Below are positions 7,382 to 13,768 of a stretch of DNA of 20,459 nucleotides, piece by piece. Position 1 is the first letter of the stretch. Every line of letters starts with the position of its first letter. Origin of the DNA: JAAYCB01 sp012744395 (GTDB taxonomy: Bacteria; Planctomycetota; Planctomycetia; Pirellulales; Thermoguttaceae); contig JAQVNJ010000112.1 of NCBI GenBank assembly GCA_028703175.1, positions 1-20,459 of the forward strand, read 5' to 3'. The notes under the pieces were generated by a model, which saw nothing but the letters and a program-made list of their open reading frames with translations, ran no database searches and was not told where the DNA came from. Position numbers and translations under genes: made by a program.

Positions 7382-7912
7382 TCACTGTCCCCCACCGCGG
7401 CCCCGTAGCGTTCGGCCGAGTCCGCCCCCGGCATTGCCCGACATCGGTGGACTTGCCGCGCAGCCGGTCCGCTCACGAAGCATCGTGAAAAGCTGCCGCT
7501 GTTGCTCGGGCGTGAGCACTCTCTTCTCGGCCAGCAGGTGATCGACCACCAGCCGTTGGATGCGCTCCTTCGTGGCGAGGATTTCACCCTGTCGAGCCAG
7601 AATCGCGTTCAGGTCGGTCTCGTCAGCGGCGATCAGGTCGATCACTTCCGAGCGTATCGCGTCGGTCTGCCGGCAGAGTTCGCCAACGGCAGCCTGAAAA
7701 TCCCGCAAGCGCGGTTCGATTTCCTTCCATTGTGCTTCGGTGACCTTTAGCGCGCGGTGCAGGGGGCACCAGATCGCCTCTTGGGCGGCAGGGGTGTGGC
7801 TTTCCCCTGACGCCCGCTCGAGCGGGGCGGCATGGGCGATCCACATCGCCACGAACGCCATGTTCAGTGCCGCCGACGCAACGATCAGGTAGGGTCTTGT
7901 TCTCTTCCACAT
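7382..7912 (-). CDS. Spy/CpxP-like periplasmic sensor (metal-resistance type)
   Basis: This 176-residue protein has an N-terminal signal-anchor (about 7-28) and a helical periplasmic domain with the two LTxxQ-type motifs of the Spy/CpxP/CnrX-like group: VTEAQ (57-61) and LTPEQ (133-137). Potential metal ligands are C49-x2-H52, C80, H125 and C151. The tail is Gly-rich. The ATG at 7910-7912 has GAGGAG (7921-7926) at 8-nt spacing, and this site overlaps the anti-sigma stop. Its place between the anti-sigma factor and the efflux genes resembles CnrYXH of Cupriavidus, where CnrX senses metal in the periplasm and releases the sigma factor. The signal sensed here is unknown; misfolded protein or an antimicrobial is equally possible. 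Confidence 0.72.
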   Translation of the reverse strand: MWKRTRPYLIVASAALNMAFVAMWIAHAAPLERASGESHTPAAQEAIWCPLHRALKVTEAQWKEIEPRLRDFQAAVGELCRQTDAIRSEVIDLIAADETDLNAILARQGEILATKERIQRLVVDHLLAEKRVLTPEQQRQLFTMLRERTGCAASPPMSGNAGGGLGRTLRGRGGGQ

Positions 7913-7924
7913 TGCCCGGACTCC

Positions 7925-8425
7925 TCAGCGCTCGCCAGCCAGCGTCAGGCGGATGTACGATTGGGCCAACGAATCCCCGCCCCACTCGGCCAGCGGTGCG
8001 AGGCCGGCAGCGGCCAACAGGTCGGTTTGTTGGGCCGCGGCGACGGCCTGTGGCCCAGGACTCGCGCGCCATGTGTCACGGCCCATCAGCAGCCCGAGCA
8101 GCAGTCCGGCCGCCAGTGCGGCGGCCCTTGCCGCTGAAAAGAGAATCGTCTTCCACGCGGACTGCTCGAAACGCGAAGCCCGGTTCGATCGCGCCGTGGC
8201 GGCCTGCTGCGTTCGGGCCCGGGCAACGATGCGGTCGGCAAACCCCCCGGGAATCGGGGGCGCCGGAGCGTCTGCAAGGATCTCTTGCAGCCAGCGAAGA
8301 CTGGCCAAGGCCCGGCGGCACGCCGCGCAAGATGCCAGGTGGGCCCCCACCTGCGCCCGCTCCGCGGACGTGAGCTCTTGCGCCACAAATCGATCCAGCT
8401 TGGATTGCGCCTCGCGGCAACGCAT
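7925..8425 (-). CDS. Anti-sigma factor with zf-HC2 zinc finger
   Basis: This membrane protein should bind and hold the ECF sigma factor encoded just upstream. The 166 residues have an N-terminal anti-sigma domain with C3, H29, C33 and C36 (H-x3-C-x2-C, zinc-binding), one membrane helix (about 95-115) and a short periplasmic tail that could meet the sensor. I placed the start at 8423-8425 because AAAGGGG (8431-8437) lies 5 nt upstream; in-frame ATGs at 8440 and 8449 would extend it by a few residues but have poorer sites. The gene starts 60 nt after the sigma stop and is followed 12 nt later by the sensor gene. Confidence 0.85.
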   Translation of the reverse strand: MRCREAQSKLDRFVAQELTSAERAQVGAHLASCAACRRALASLRWLQEILADAPAPPIPGGFADRIVARARTQQAATARSNRASRFEQSAWKTILFSAARAAALAAGLLLGLLMGRDTWRASPGPQAVAAAQQTDLLAAAGLAPLAEWGGDSLAQSYIRLTLAGER

Positions 8426-8485
8426 GGCATCCCCTTTCATCAAGAACAAACGGGCAAGGACAAGAAATCCCCCGCGAAAAGTCGG

Positions 8486-9028
8486 CTAATCTGGAAAAAA
8501 ATCCCCCAGCCGCACTTCGAGCGTTTTCCTCGCCCGGGCCAGCAACCGTTCGACCGCCTTGACGCTGCTGTCCATCGCCTCGGCCGTTTCGCGGCCGCTG
8601 AGCCCCTCGTAGTAGCGGAGTACGATCGCCGTCCGCTGGTTTGCTGGAAGGGAGCCGATCGCCGCCCGCACGGCTTGAGCCCGTTCGCTCTCGGCGGCCT
8701 GCTGTTCAGCCGGCAGTTGGCCGTCAACGGGCGCGAGGCCATCCGTGGCAAGGGGACGCCGCTTGCGGAGATGATCCAAGCATAGCCGCACGACGATGCG
8801 GTAGAGATACGTGCGGAACGCGGCCGTCGGCCGATAGCGATCCCGCGCTTCAAAGACCCTCAAAAACGCTTCCTGCGCAAGGTCTTCGGCTTCGCGCTGA
8901 CAGCCCACGATCCGGTATGCCGTCCGCCAGGCCGACTCCTGATGACGCAAGACCAGTTGCTCGAAGGCCGCCAGGTCGCCGCCAGCAGCCGCCAGCATCA
9001 GGGCTTCGTCGGAGAGGCTGGATTCCAT
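8486..9028 (-). CDS. ECF-type RNA polymerase sigma factor
   Basis: This 180-residue group-4 sigma factor redirects RNA polymerase to stress promoters. Region 2 (about 22-90) contains DLAQEAFLRVFEARDRY and ends in DHLRKR. Region 4 (about 124-172) contains LPANQRTAIVLRYYEGLSG and the helix-turn-helix ETAEAMDSSVKAVERLLARA. There is no region 1 or 3, as usual. It heads an operon with its anti-sigma factor, a periplasmic sensor and a MacAB-type pump, so it probably controls its own operon. No clear Shine-Dalgarno precedes the ATG at 9026-9028; the next in-frame ATG (residue 11) is no better. I see no confident GGAAC/CGTC-type ECF promoter in the 100-nt leader, but a 12-bp palindrome lies there. 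Confidence 0.93.
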   Translation of the reverse strand: MESSLSDEALMLAAAGGDLAAFEQLVLRHQESAWRTAYRIVGCQREAEDLAQEAFLRVFEARDRYRPTAAFRTYLYRIVVRLCLDHLRKRRPLATDGLAPVDGQLPAEQQAAESERAQAVRAAIGSLPANQRTAIVLRYYEGLSGRETAEAMDSSVKAVERLLARARKTLEVRLGDFFPD

Positions 9029-9055
9029 GAAAAGTTGGGATTTTGTTCAAGATCC

Positions 9056-9067
9056 AGCGATATCGCT
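9056..9067. promoter_or_regulatory. 12-bp perfect palindrome upstream of the sigma gene
   Basis: AGCGATATCGCT lies 27 nt before the sigma ATG, in the 100-nt gap after the C_GCAxxG gene. It could be an operator or part of the leader. No binding protein is known from the window. Confidence 0.25.
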
Positions 9068-9128
9068 CCCTGCATCAGGCAATGCCCCCCACAATGGAGA
9101 GGCCGGACGCTTGCCCGAGCCGGATCAA

Positions 9129-9821
9129 TCACCTTCCACACGACACGCCCGGACCGCCGTTCGACTCTTCATCGTGTTCTGGGGTCAGTGGCCTCCTTGG
9201 ATTGTCGTCGCGCTCGACGCCGAACTCATCCAAGAGAATCTGGGCAGTCCATTTCGCCGCAAGCCCAACCACTTCCGGACAGCGCCGTTCCGCCTTTTCG
9301 CGCACGTCCTTGCAGAGCACGCTCCCGTAGTGTTCTTCGAATTGCTCATAGAGCTTGCGAATCAGCCGATGCGCCTGTTTGTTCGAGCCTGCAAATCCGG
9401 TGTCTCTGCGCCTCCCGCACAAGCACCCGATCGCCATCCCTGCTCCCGTGAACGCTCCACAATTCTGCACCCCCGTCGGCGTGGCCCCCCCATCCAGTCC
9501 GCTGGCCGCTCGAAACACGTCGGCGTCCTTTTCCAGAAATGGAATCGCATCCTGAAGCGCCGCCAGCGTGCATTGGGCGCAGCCGCCATGTTGCGCCTCG
9601 TATTGGTGGCCCAGCCGATAGGCCTCTTCGACGATCTCCGACTTGCACCGAGCCTCGTCGATCTGGTGCCCCCGCGTGGAGGAGACCTCGGGCTGTCCGC
9701 CCACCGTTTTCCCACACAGACTGTTCAGGAAGCCTCCCCCGACTCCACCGGCCATCAGTCGGAGAATCATTCGCCGCGTGGCTCGCCGGAGAGGGCCGCT
9801 GCAACTTTGAAACCCGATCAT
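9129..9821 (-). CDS. C_GCAxxG_C_C family protein with Tat-like leader
   Basis: This 230-residue protein matches the C_GCAxxG_C_C family, a group of probable redox or metal-cluster proteins without firm function. Cys81 and Cys84 lie in GGCAQCTLAAL, C121 opens CGAFTGAGMAIGCLCG (121-136), and C170 and C181 follow. In the family these cysteines cluster around a helical bundle. The N-terminus has two twin-arginine pairs (about 12-17) before a Gly-rich hydrophobic stretch (RMILRLMAGGVGGGF), so Tat export of a folded cofactor-bearing protein is likely. I used the ATG at 9819-9821, with GAGAGGGAG (9831-9839) at 9-nt spacing; the frame is open upstream but has no good site. It lies 100 nt upstream of the sigma gene on the same strand, so read-through into that operon is possible. 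Confidence 0.72.
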   Translation of the reverse strand: MIGFQSCSGPLRRATRRMILRLMAGGVGGGFLNSLCGKTVGGQPEVSSTRGHQIDEARCKSEIVEEAYRLGHQYEAQHGGCAQCTLAALQDAIPFLEKDADVFRAASGLDGGATPTGVQNCGAFTGAGMAIGCLCGRRRDTGFAGSNKQAHRLIRKLYEQFEEHYGSVLCKDVREKAERRCPEVVGLAAKWTAQILLDEFGVERDDNPRRPLTPEHDEESNGGPGVSCGR

Positions 9822-9898
9822 GATGGCACACTCCCTCTCGTCACGGTGGCAATTGAACCCTCTCGGCTTCTTGAGCCCCTCTCGGCTTGCCTTGCGAT

Positions 9899-10081
9899 TC
9901 AAAAAGGGGCGCCAGCCCCCGACCGCGCCAGCGCCTTGTCGGCCTCGATCTTCTGATTCGGAACCGCTACCTCCTGAGCATATTCCTGCCTGAGCTTCTG
10001 GCTATCCTGCTGATCCCGTTTGTCGTTGGCCAGGCGGTCGGCGACCCAAACGATGCAAAACTCGGACGGATCGATACCTCG
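9899..10081 (-). pseudogene. In-frame continuation of the TrmO-like gene after a TAA
   Basis: After the TAA at 10082-10084 the same frame continues for 60 codons (RGIDPSEFCIVWVADRLAND..., then a Gln/Glu/Lys-rich stretch) to a TGA at 9899-9901. The first part lines up with the family's usual continuation after DIKPY (a short Gly-Ile-Asp-Pro segment, then a W-V pair near the end). It therefore looks like the true C-terminus separated by a nonsense mutation. A sequencing error or recoding are alternatives. Confidence 0.45.
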
Positions 10082-10534
10082 TTAACTCTTGATGTCCAGG
10101 ACCGGCGTGCCGGGGAAGGCGTCGATACCCTCGATCTCGATCACGTTATCCTTCACCGAGATGATTTTACAGCGCGTCATGGCGATCAGATTCGGCCGCA
10201 CGGGCGAATGCGTGGCGAACACGCCGGTCAAGGGATTGTCGGGGTTGCCTTGTGGGTGGACTTGCAGGATCGACCGTTTCTCCGGTGTATCGTTTCGGTC
10301 GAACCACCAGAGAACCCAGATTTCCGCTTGCTTCTCCATCCTCAGCAGTCCCGGCTCGTACTTCTTATCCAAGACGATCGTCGTCCGGTTGTCCACCTTT
10401 CTGACATAGCCAATCGGATAGACCTTGAATTCCCTCGGCTTCTGCTCGCCGCCACCGCCAAAGGCCATGACGCACAAGGTGGCAAGCAGGAGAACCGTTG
10501 GGATGGCAAACGCGTATCGCGGAAACTGCGGCAT
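10082..10534 (-). CDS. Exported TrmO/TsaA-like (YaeB-fold) domain protein
   Basis: Residues about 36-150 match the TrmO/TsaA (UPF0066) domain: an opening VYPIGYVRK (38-46), EIWVLWWFDRND (71-82), the S-adenosylmethionine-site segment FATHSPVRPNLIAM (106-119), and the end GIDAFPGTPVLDIK (136-149). TrmO methylates the N6 of t6A37 in tRNA in the cytosol, but this protein starts with a signal peptide or anchor (basic start, then IPTVLLLATLCVMAFG, about 11-26). Start 10532-10534 has GGAG at 8-nt spacing. An internal ATG (residue 24) would remove the signal but has no ribosome-binding site. The in-frame TAA (10082-10084) sits where relatives have the Tyr of DIKPY, and the frame stays open for 60 codons beyond it. 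Confidence 0.7.
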   Translation of the reverse strand: MPQFPRYAFAIPTVLLLATLCVMAFGGGGEQKPREFKVYPIGYVRKVDNRTTIVLDKKYEPGLLRMEKQAEIWVLWWFDRNDTPEKRSILQVHPQGNPDNPLTGVFATHSPVRPNLIAMTRCKIISVKDNVIEIEGIDAFPGTPVLDIKS

Positions 10535-10750
10535 TTCGAATTCTCCATGGAGGGTCTGCGTCGATGCGAAATCGATCCCTAACCGCCAAGCCGCGCCGGC
10601 TTCGCGCAGGCGCGGCATCCGGCCAACCCCATGATCGCAGCTACCGCGAGCAGAACGCAACACCTTCTGCGGCCCGGGCCGGGAAAAATGCCCGAGGAAG
10701 CTCCGTTCGGTTCGGCGCCCCCGAGCCAGGACCGTCGACGAAGAAATCAG

Positions 10751-10775
10751 AGCCTTCCCAGCCCCCGGGAAGGCT
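10751..10775. terminator. Strong hairpin, terminator-like but without a T run
   Basis: AGCCTTCCC (10751-10759) and GGGAAGGCT (10767-10775) form a 9-bp perfect stem with a 7-nt loop. No gene ends nearby in the expected direction, and no T tract follows on either strand. Its role is uncertain. Confidence 0.3.
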
Positions 10776-10822
10776 CGTTGGCCCCCTCCGGACCTGTTCC
10801 CGCGACGCCCGGTAAATGAACT

Positions 10823-10976
10823 TGCGTGATTCCGGGAGGAATTGATGAGAGCGTGATAGCCGCTTTCGGCTTGCCCCGCGGCGCGCCTGCGCTGCGGCAC
10901 AACCCGTACGTAACGAAACGCGGGGCAAGCCCACGCGGCTATCTGAATAACAGCCGCTTTTTCCACGAATCACGCA
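10823..10976. mobile_element. MITE-like palindromic element (154 bp)
   Basis: Perfect 10-bp terminal inverted repeats TGCGTGATTC (10823-10832) and GAATCACGCA (10967-10976) enclose a second, longer inverted repeat. The inner arms are 10855-10880 and 10919-10943. They share GATAGCCGC with GCGGCTATC and the 12-mer GCTTGCCCCGCG with its complement; only 3-5 central bases differ. The loop (10881-10918) holds no gene. The layout fits a non-autonomous, palindromic MITE. No target-site duplication is clear. Confidence 0.65.
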
Positions 10977-11068
10977 GGTCGATTTAGATGGGCGTCTCTG
11001 ATCTTTGGCGAGATGCCACCCCACCCTCGACGGTCAGCCCCGCGCTCAAATGGTCACACTTACAGCTA

Positions 11069-11103
11069 CTGACGGCTGACGGCTGACAGCTGACAGCTGA
11101 CCG
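11069..11103. repeat. Heptanucleotide tandem repeat (5 units)
   Basis: Five consecutive 7-mers read CTGACGG, CTGACGG, CTGACAG, CTGACAG, CTGACCG. This resembles the short tandemly repeated heptamers (STRR-type) known from cyanobacteria and other large bacterial genomes. It lies just past the stop of the dehydratase gene. A degenerate relative (GACGGCTGACGGCGG) is seen near 12459-12473. Confidence 0.85.
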
Positions 11104-11114
11104 CTACCGCCCCA

Positions 11115-12305
11115 TCACGCCCCGCCCACGTTCGGATACCACTCGGGGCGGCGGGGGTCTTCGTGATATCGGGCGTAGTAGTCGCCGTGCTCCTCGAAGT
11201 ACTTCTCGTAGCGGACCATCTTCTCTTCATCGAGCTCGACGCCCAGCCCCGGGCCGTCTGGAACCCGAATCGTCCCGTCGACATAGGGCAGCTTGCCGCC
11301 GGCGATGATGTCGTCTTCGAGAAAGTGGTAATGGGCGTCGCCCGCCATGTGCATCTGGGGGATTGTCGAGGCGGTGTGGATCATCGCCGCCAGCTCGACG
11401 CCGAATTCGGCGCCCGAGTGCATGGCAACGCCGAGGTTGAACGTCCGGCAGACCGCCGTCAGGTCTTTCACCCCGCGGGGGCCTTCCCAGTAATGCAGGT
11501 CGGTGAGGACGATGTCGATCGCGTCCATGTGGATCGCCGGTCCGAGGTCGTCGAACTTGTTCGGATACATGTTCGTGGCCAGTGGAATCCGCACCTGCCG
11601 GCGGACCGCCCGCATCCCCTCCAGGCCCCAGGCCGGGTCCTCGTAATACTCCAGCCCGAGGTCCTCCAGGGCCCGGCCCACGCGGACGGCCGTGGCCACG
11701 GACCAGGTGCCGTTCGGGTCGATCCGCAGGCCGAAACGGTCGCCCAATCGCTGCCGGCAGAGCTTGAGAACGCGGACTTCCTCCAGCGGATCCATCACGC
11801 CCGCCTTGAGCTTCATCGCCCCCACCCCGAGCGTGTCGTGGAGCTCCTCGCAGAGATCGGCCATGTCCTCCGCGCGGGTGTCGTCGCCCCCGCCCGGCCG
11901 ATCGTATCGCCAGAACAGGTAAGCGATCATCGGCACGGCATCGCGGACCTTGCCGCCCAGCAGCGCGTACAGCGGCCGGTTGCAGGCCTTGCCCTGGATG
12001 TCGAGGCAGGCCGTCTCGATCGCGCCGTAGAGGCGGGAATTCGACAGGTAGTAGATCGAGCGGAGGGTCTTCATCTTGATCAGTTCCAGCTGGAACGGAT
12101 CCAACCCGACGATCCGCGGCTTGAGCTTCATCAAGGCCCCCCGCTGGTCGCCGCCGCCGACCTCGCCGAGCCCGACGATTCCCTCGTCCGTAAACAATTC
12201 CAAGACGGTCCGCATCAGGTACCCCGGGTGCACCCCGGTGTTGTGCCGCAGCATGCCCTGGGTGGGAATGGCCACGGTGCGGACCCGCATATCGACGATT
12301 TTCAT
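11115..12305 (-). CDS. Glucarate-dehydratase-like enolase-superfamily enzyme
   Basis: This 396-residue cytosolic enzyme should dehydrate an aldarate or other sugar acid by proton abstraction next to a carboxylate, with Mg2+. The glucarate-dehydratase set is present: K165-x-K167 (MKLKAGV), D196 in DPNGTW, E222 in YEDP, N245 in LATNM, and the dyad D269 (LTDLHYW) and H296 (MHSGAEFG). Spacing from N245 to D269 (24) and D269 to H296 (27) is close to E. coli GlucD (24 and 26). An N-terminal capping domain covers about 1-125. The ATG has GAGGA (12313-12317) at 7-nt spacing. It is the last gene of the sugar cluster but is preceded by a 322-nt gap, so it may have its own promoter. Exact substrate is not determined. 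Confidence 0.85.
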   Translation of the reverse strand: MKIVDMRVRTVAIPTQGMLRHNTGVHPGYLMRTVLELFTDEGIVGLGEVGGGDQRGALMKLKPRIVGLDPFQLELIKMKTLRSIYYLSNSRLYGAIETACLDIQGKACNRPLYALLGGKVRDAVPMIAYLFWRYDRPGGGDDTRAEDMADLCEELHDTLGVGAMKLKAGVMDPLEEVRVLKLCRQRLGDRFGLRIDPNGTWSVATAVRVGRALEDLGLEYYEDPAWGLEGMRAVRRQVRIPLATNMYPNKFDDLGPAIHMDAIDIVLTDLHYWEGPRGVKDLTAVCRTFNLGVAMHSGAEFGVELAAMIHTASTIPQMHMAGDAHYHFLEDDIIAGGKLPYVDGTIRVPDGPGLGVELDEEKMVRYEKYFEEHGDYYARYHEDPRRPEWYPNVGGA

Positions 12306-12627
12306 GGACTAATCCTCATGGAAGCCGCCGGCAGGTCCGTCGCCAACCGGCGGCGATCGCAGGCGGAAGATTCAAGCAACTGGTTTAGAGGTTGGATCGC
12401 CCGGGCGGGAAGGATAACCCCGCGCCCGACAGGCCATCGCCGACTCCTGATCGCCGACGGCTGACGGCGGATCGCTCTGGCCCGCCGTGGCGGCCGGCTC
12501 GTGTCCGCGGCTGCCATGCAAGCCGCTGGCGGTTGGCGTTGCCGGCGACCGCGAACGGACGAAATTGCCGCTGGACGCGTCTCAAAATGGGCTTCTCGAA
12601 CGGAAGGGATGCGGTCGCCTCCGCGGC
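12306..12627. other. 322-nt intergenic stretch upstream of the dehydratase gene
   Basis: I see no gene. Just before the dehydratase ribosome-binding site is a stem of GCCGCCGG (12324-12331) and CCGGCGGC (12347-12354) with a 15-nt loop. A degenerate copy of the heptad repeat lies near 12459-12473. I see no convincing promoter, although a separate start for the dehydratase gene is plausible given the gap. Confidence 0.5.
12324..12354 (-). promoter_or_regulatory. Leader hairpin before the dehydratase ribosome-binding site
   Basis: An 8-bp perfect GC-only stem in the mRNA leader ends 7 nt upstream of the GAGGA site. It could pause ribosomes or end the upstream transcript. No riboswitch family is recognised. 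Confidence 0.3.
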
Positions 12628-13650
12628 TCACAGGCGGACAACTTCGCCGGTTTCGGAGGACCTCGCCGCCGCCGCGATCAGGCCGACCACGTCGCGCGAC
12701 TCCTCGGGCGTGATTCGATCCGGCCGCTTGCCCTCGACGATGCAGTCGGCGAAGTACCGCAGTTCCGCGCGGAGCGCGCCGAACCGTTCCCCGAAAACGA
12801 TCGGCCAATACATCGTGTCGGGCGTCCGCGGCCCCTCCGACCCGTGGATTTCCAGACCCGTCTGCCCGCAGTCGATATACAGGGCCCCTTCGGTGCCGAT
12901 GATCTCCATCCGGGCGTCGATCGCGAACGGCGTGCTGTTGGGCAGATGCCAGATCGTCTCGACCACGCCCACCGCGCCGCTGTCGAAGCGGATCATCGCC
13001 CAGGCGCCGTCGGCATACTTGCAGCGGCCGGGATGGACCTCCTGCGCGTAAACGCTCAGCGGCGCCGCGCCGCTGAACCAGAGCATCAGATCGGCGTCGT
13101 GGATGCCGTCGCCCAGCAACGCCGAGATCTTGTCGAGGTTGGCCTCGCCGATCGCCTTGGAGAGATTCCGCCGGGCGTGCATCGAGACGATTCGCCCCAG
13201 GCGCCCCTCGTCAATCGCCTGCTTGGCCAACGCCACCCGCGGATCGAACCGGCAGATGTGCCCCACCATGAACCGCGCCTCGCTCTGCCGGGCGGCTTCC
13301 ACGATCCGCTCGCAGTCCTCGACCGCCGCCGCCATCGGTTTTTCCAGCAGCACGTGCTTGCCCGCCTGCAAGGCGTCGACGGCGATCTGGCGGTGATCGT
13401 GGACATGCGTCGTGATGCTCACCACGTCGACCGACGGGTCTGCCAGCAGGTCCTTGTAGTCGGTGTAGCGGCCCCGCGCGCCGTAGCGGTCGGCCAACTC
13501 GTTGAGCCGCTCCGCCCGCCGCGTGCACAGCGCCGCAAGCTCGATCCCCGGCATGCCGGCCAGCGTGTCGGCATGAATCTCGCCGAACCAACCCAGACCA
13601 ATCACGCCCCAACGAACGCGATCGGTTCCACCGTATGTGTTTCGTGCCAT
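12628..13650 (-). CDS. Gfo/Idh/MocA family oxidoreductase (cytosolic)
   Basis: This 340-residue NAD(P)-dependent sugar oxidoreductase has a Rossmann fold with VIGLGWFG (about 16-23) and the family motif EKP (103-105), whose Lys is catalytic. The second domain contains LLGDGIHDADLMLW (178-191), with the D181/H184 pair that usually completes the active site. It has no signal peptide. The ATG at 13648-13650 has GGAG (13656-13659) at 5-nt spacing. It follows a paralogue by 118 nt that include a hairpin, so it may be only partly co-transcribed. The family oxidises or reduces inositols, glucosides and other sugars, often at C3; the substrate cannot be read here. Confidence 0.9.
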   Translation of the reverse strand: MARNTYGGTDRVRWGVIGLGWFGEIHADTLAGMPGIELAALCTRRAERLNELADRYGARGRYTDYKDLLADPSVDVVSITTHVHDHRQIAVDALQAGKHVLLEKPMAAAVEDCERIVEAARQSEARFMVGHICRFDPRVALAKQAIDEGRLGRIVSMHARRNLSKAIGEANLDKISALLGDGIHDADLMLWFSGAAPLSVYAQEVHPGRCKYADGAWAMIRFDSGAVGVVETIWHLPNSTPFAIDARMEIIGTEGALYIDCGQTGLEIHGSEGPRTPDTMYWPIVFGERFGALRAELRYFADCIVEGKRPDRITPEESRDVVGLIAAAARSSETGEVVRL

Positions 13651-13714
13651 GGATGCTCCAGACTGCCAGCCGTTGGAGGTTGCCGATTACCGGTAAGCGG
13701 GCGCCGGCCGCGGC

Positions 13715-13732
13715 GCTCCGGATTGCCGGAGC
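13715..13732 (-). terminator. Hairpin between two oxidoreductase genes
   Basis: GCTCCGG (13715-13721) and CCGGAGC (13726-13732) form a 7-bp stem with an ATTG loop, inside a GC-rich 118-nt gap. There is no T tract, so it is more likely an attenuator or mRNA stabiliser than a full terminator. Confidence 0.35.
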
Positions 13733-13768
13733 CCGCGGCCCTCGCCCGCTCCCACTACCTGGTCCGCG

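Larger units (their letters stand above)
10535..11114. other. 580-nt intergenic stretch with palindromes and heptad repeats
   Basis: There is no convincing gene here. It contains a hairpin (10751-10775), a 154-bp terminal-inverted-repeat palindrome (10823-10976), about 90 nt of nondescript sequence and a 7-nt tandem repeat (11069-11103). The open frame that extends the TrmO-like gene to 10966 runs straight through the palindrome and is not coding. Confidence 0.7.

Noticed and set aside
5777..7408. 543-codon open frame on the plus strand
   Set aside because: It mirrors the MacA-like gene, which has clear lipoyl and coiled-coil segments and a ribosome-binding site.
9029..9128. ECF-type promoter (GGAAG ... 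CGTC) before the sigma gene
   Set aside because: The two elements exist on the minus strand but are 23 nt apart, well beyond the usual 16-17 nt.
10535..10966. N-terminal extension of the TrmO-like gene to 10966
   Set aside because: It would run through the palindromic element and a hairpin, and would place the signal peptide in the middle of the protein. The start at 10534 has a good ribosome-binding site.
11163..12464. 433-codon open frame on the plus strand
   Set aside because: It is antisense to the dehydratase gene, in which all catalytic residues are identifiable.
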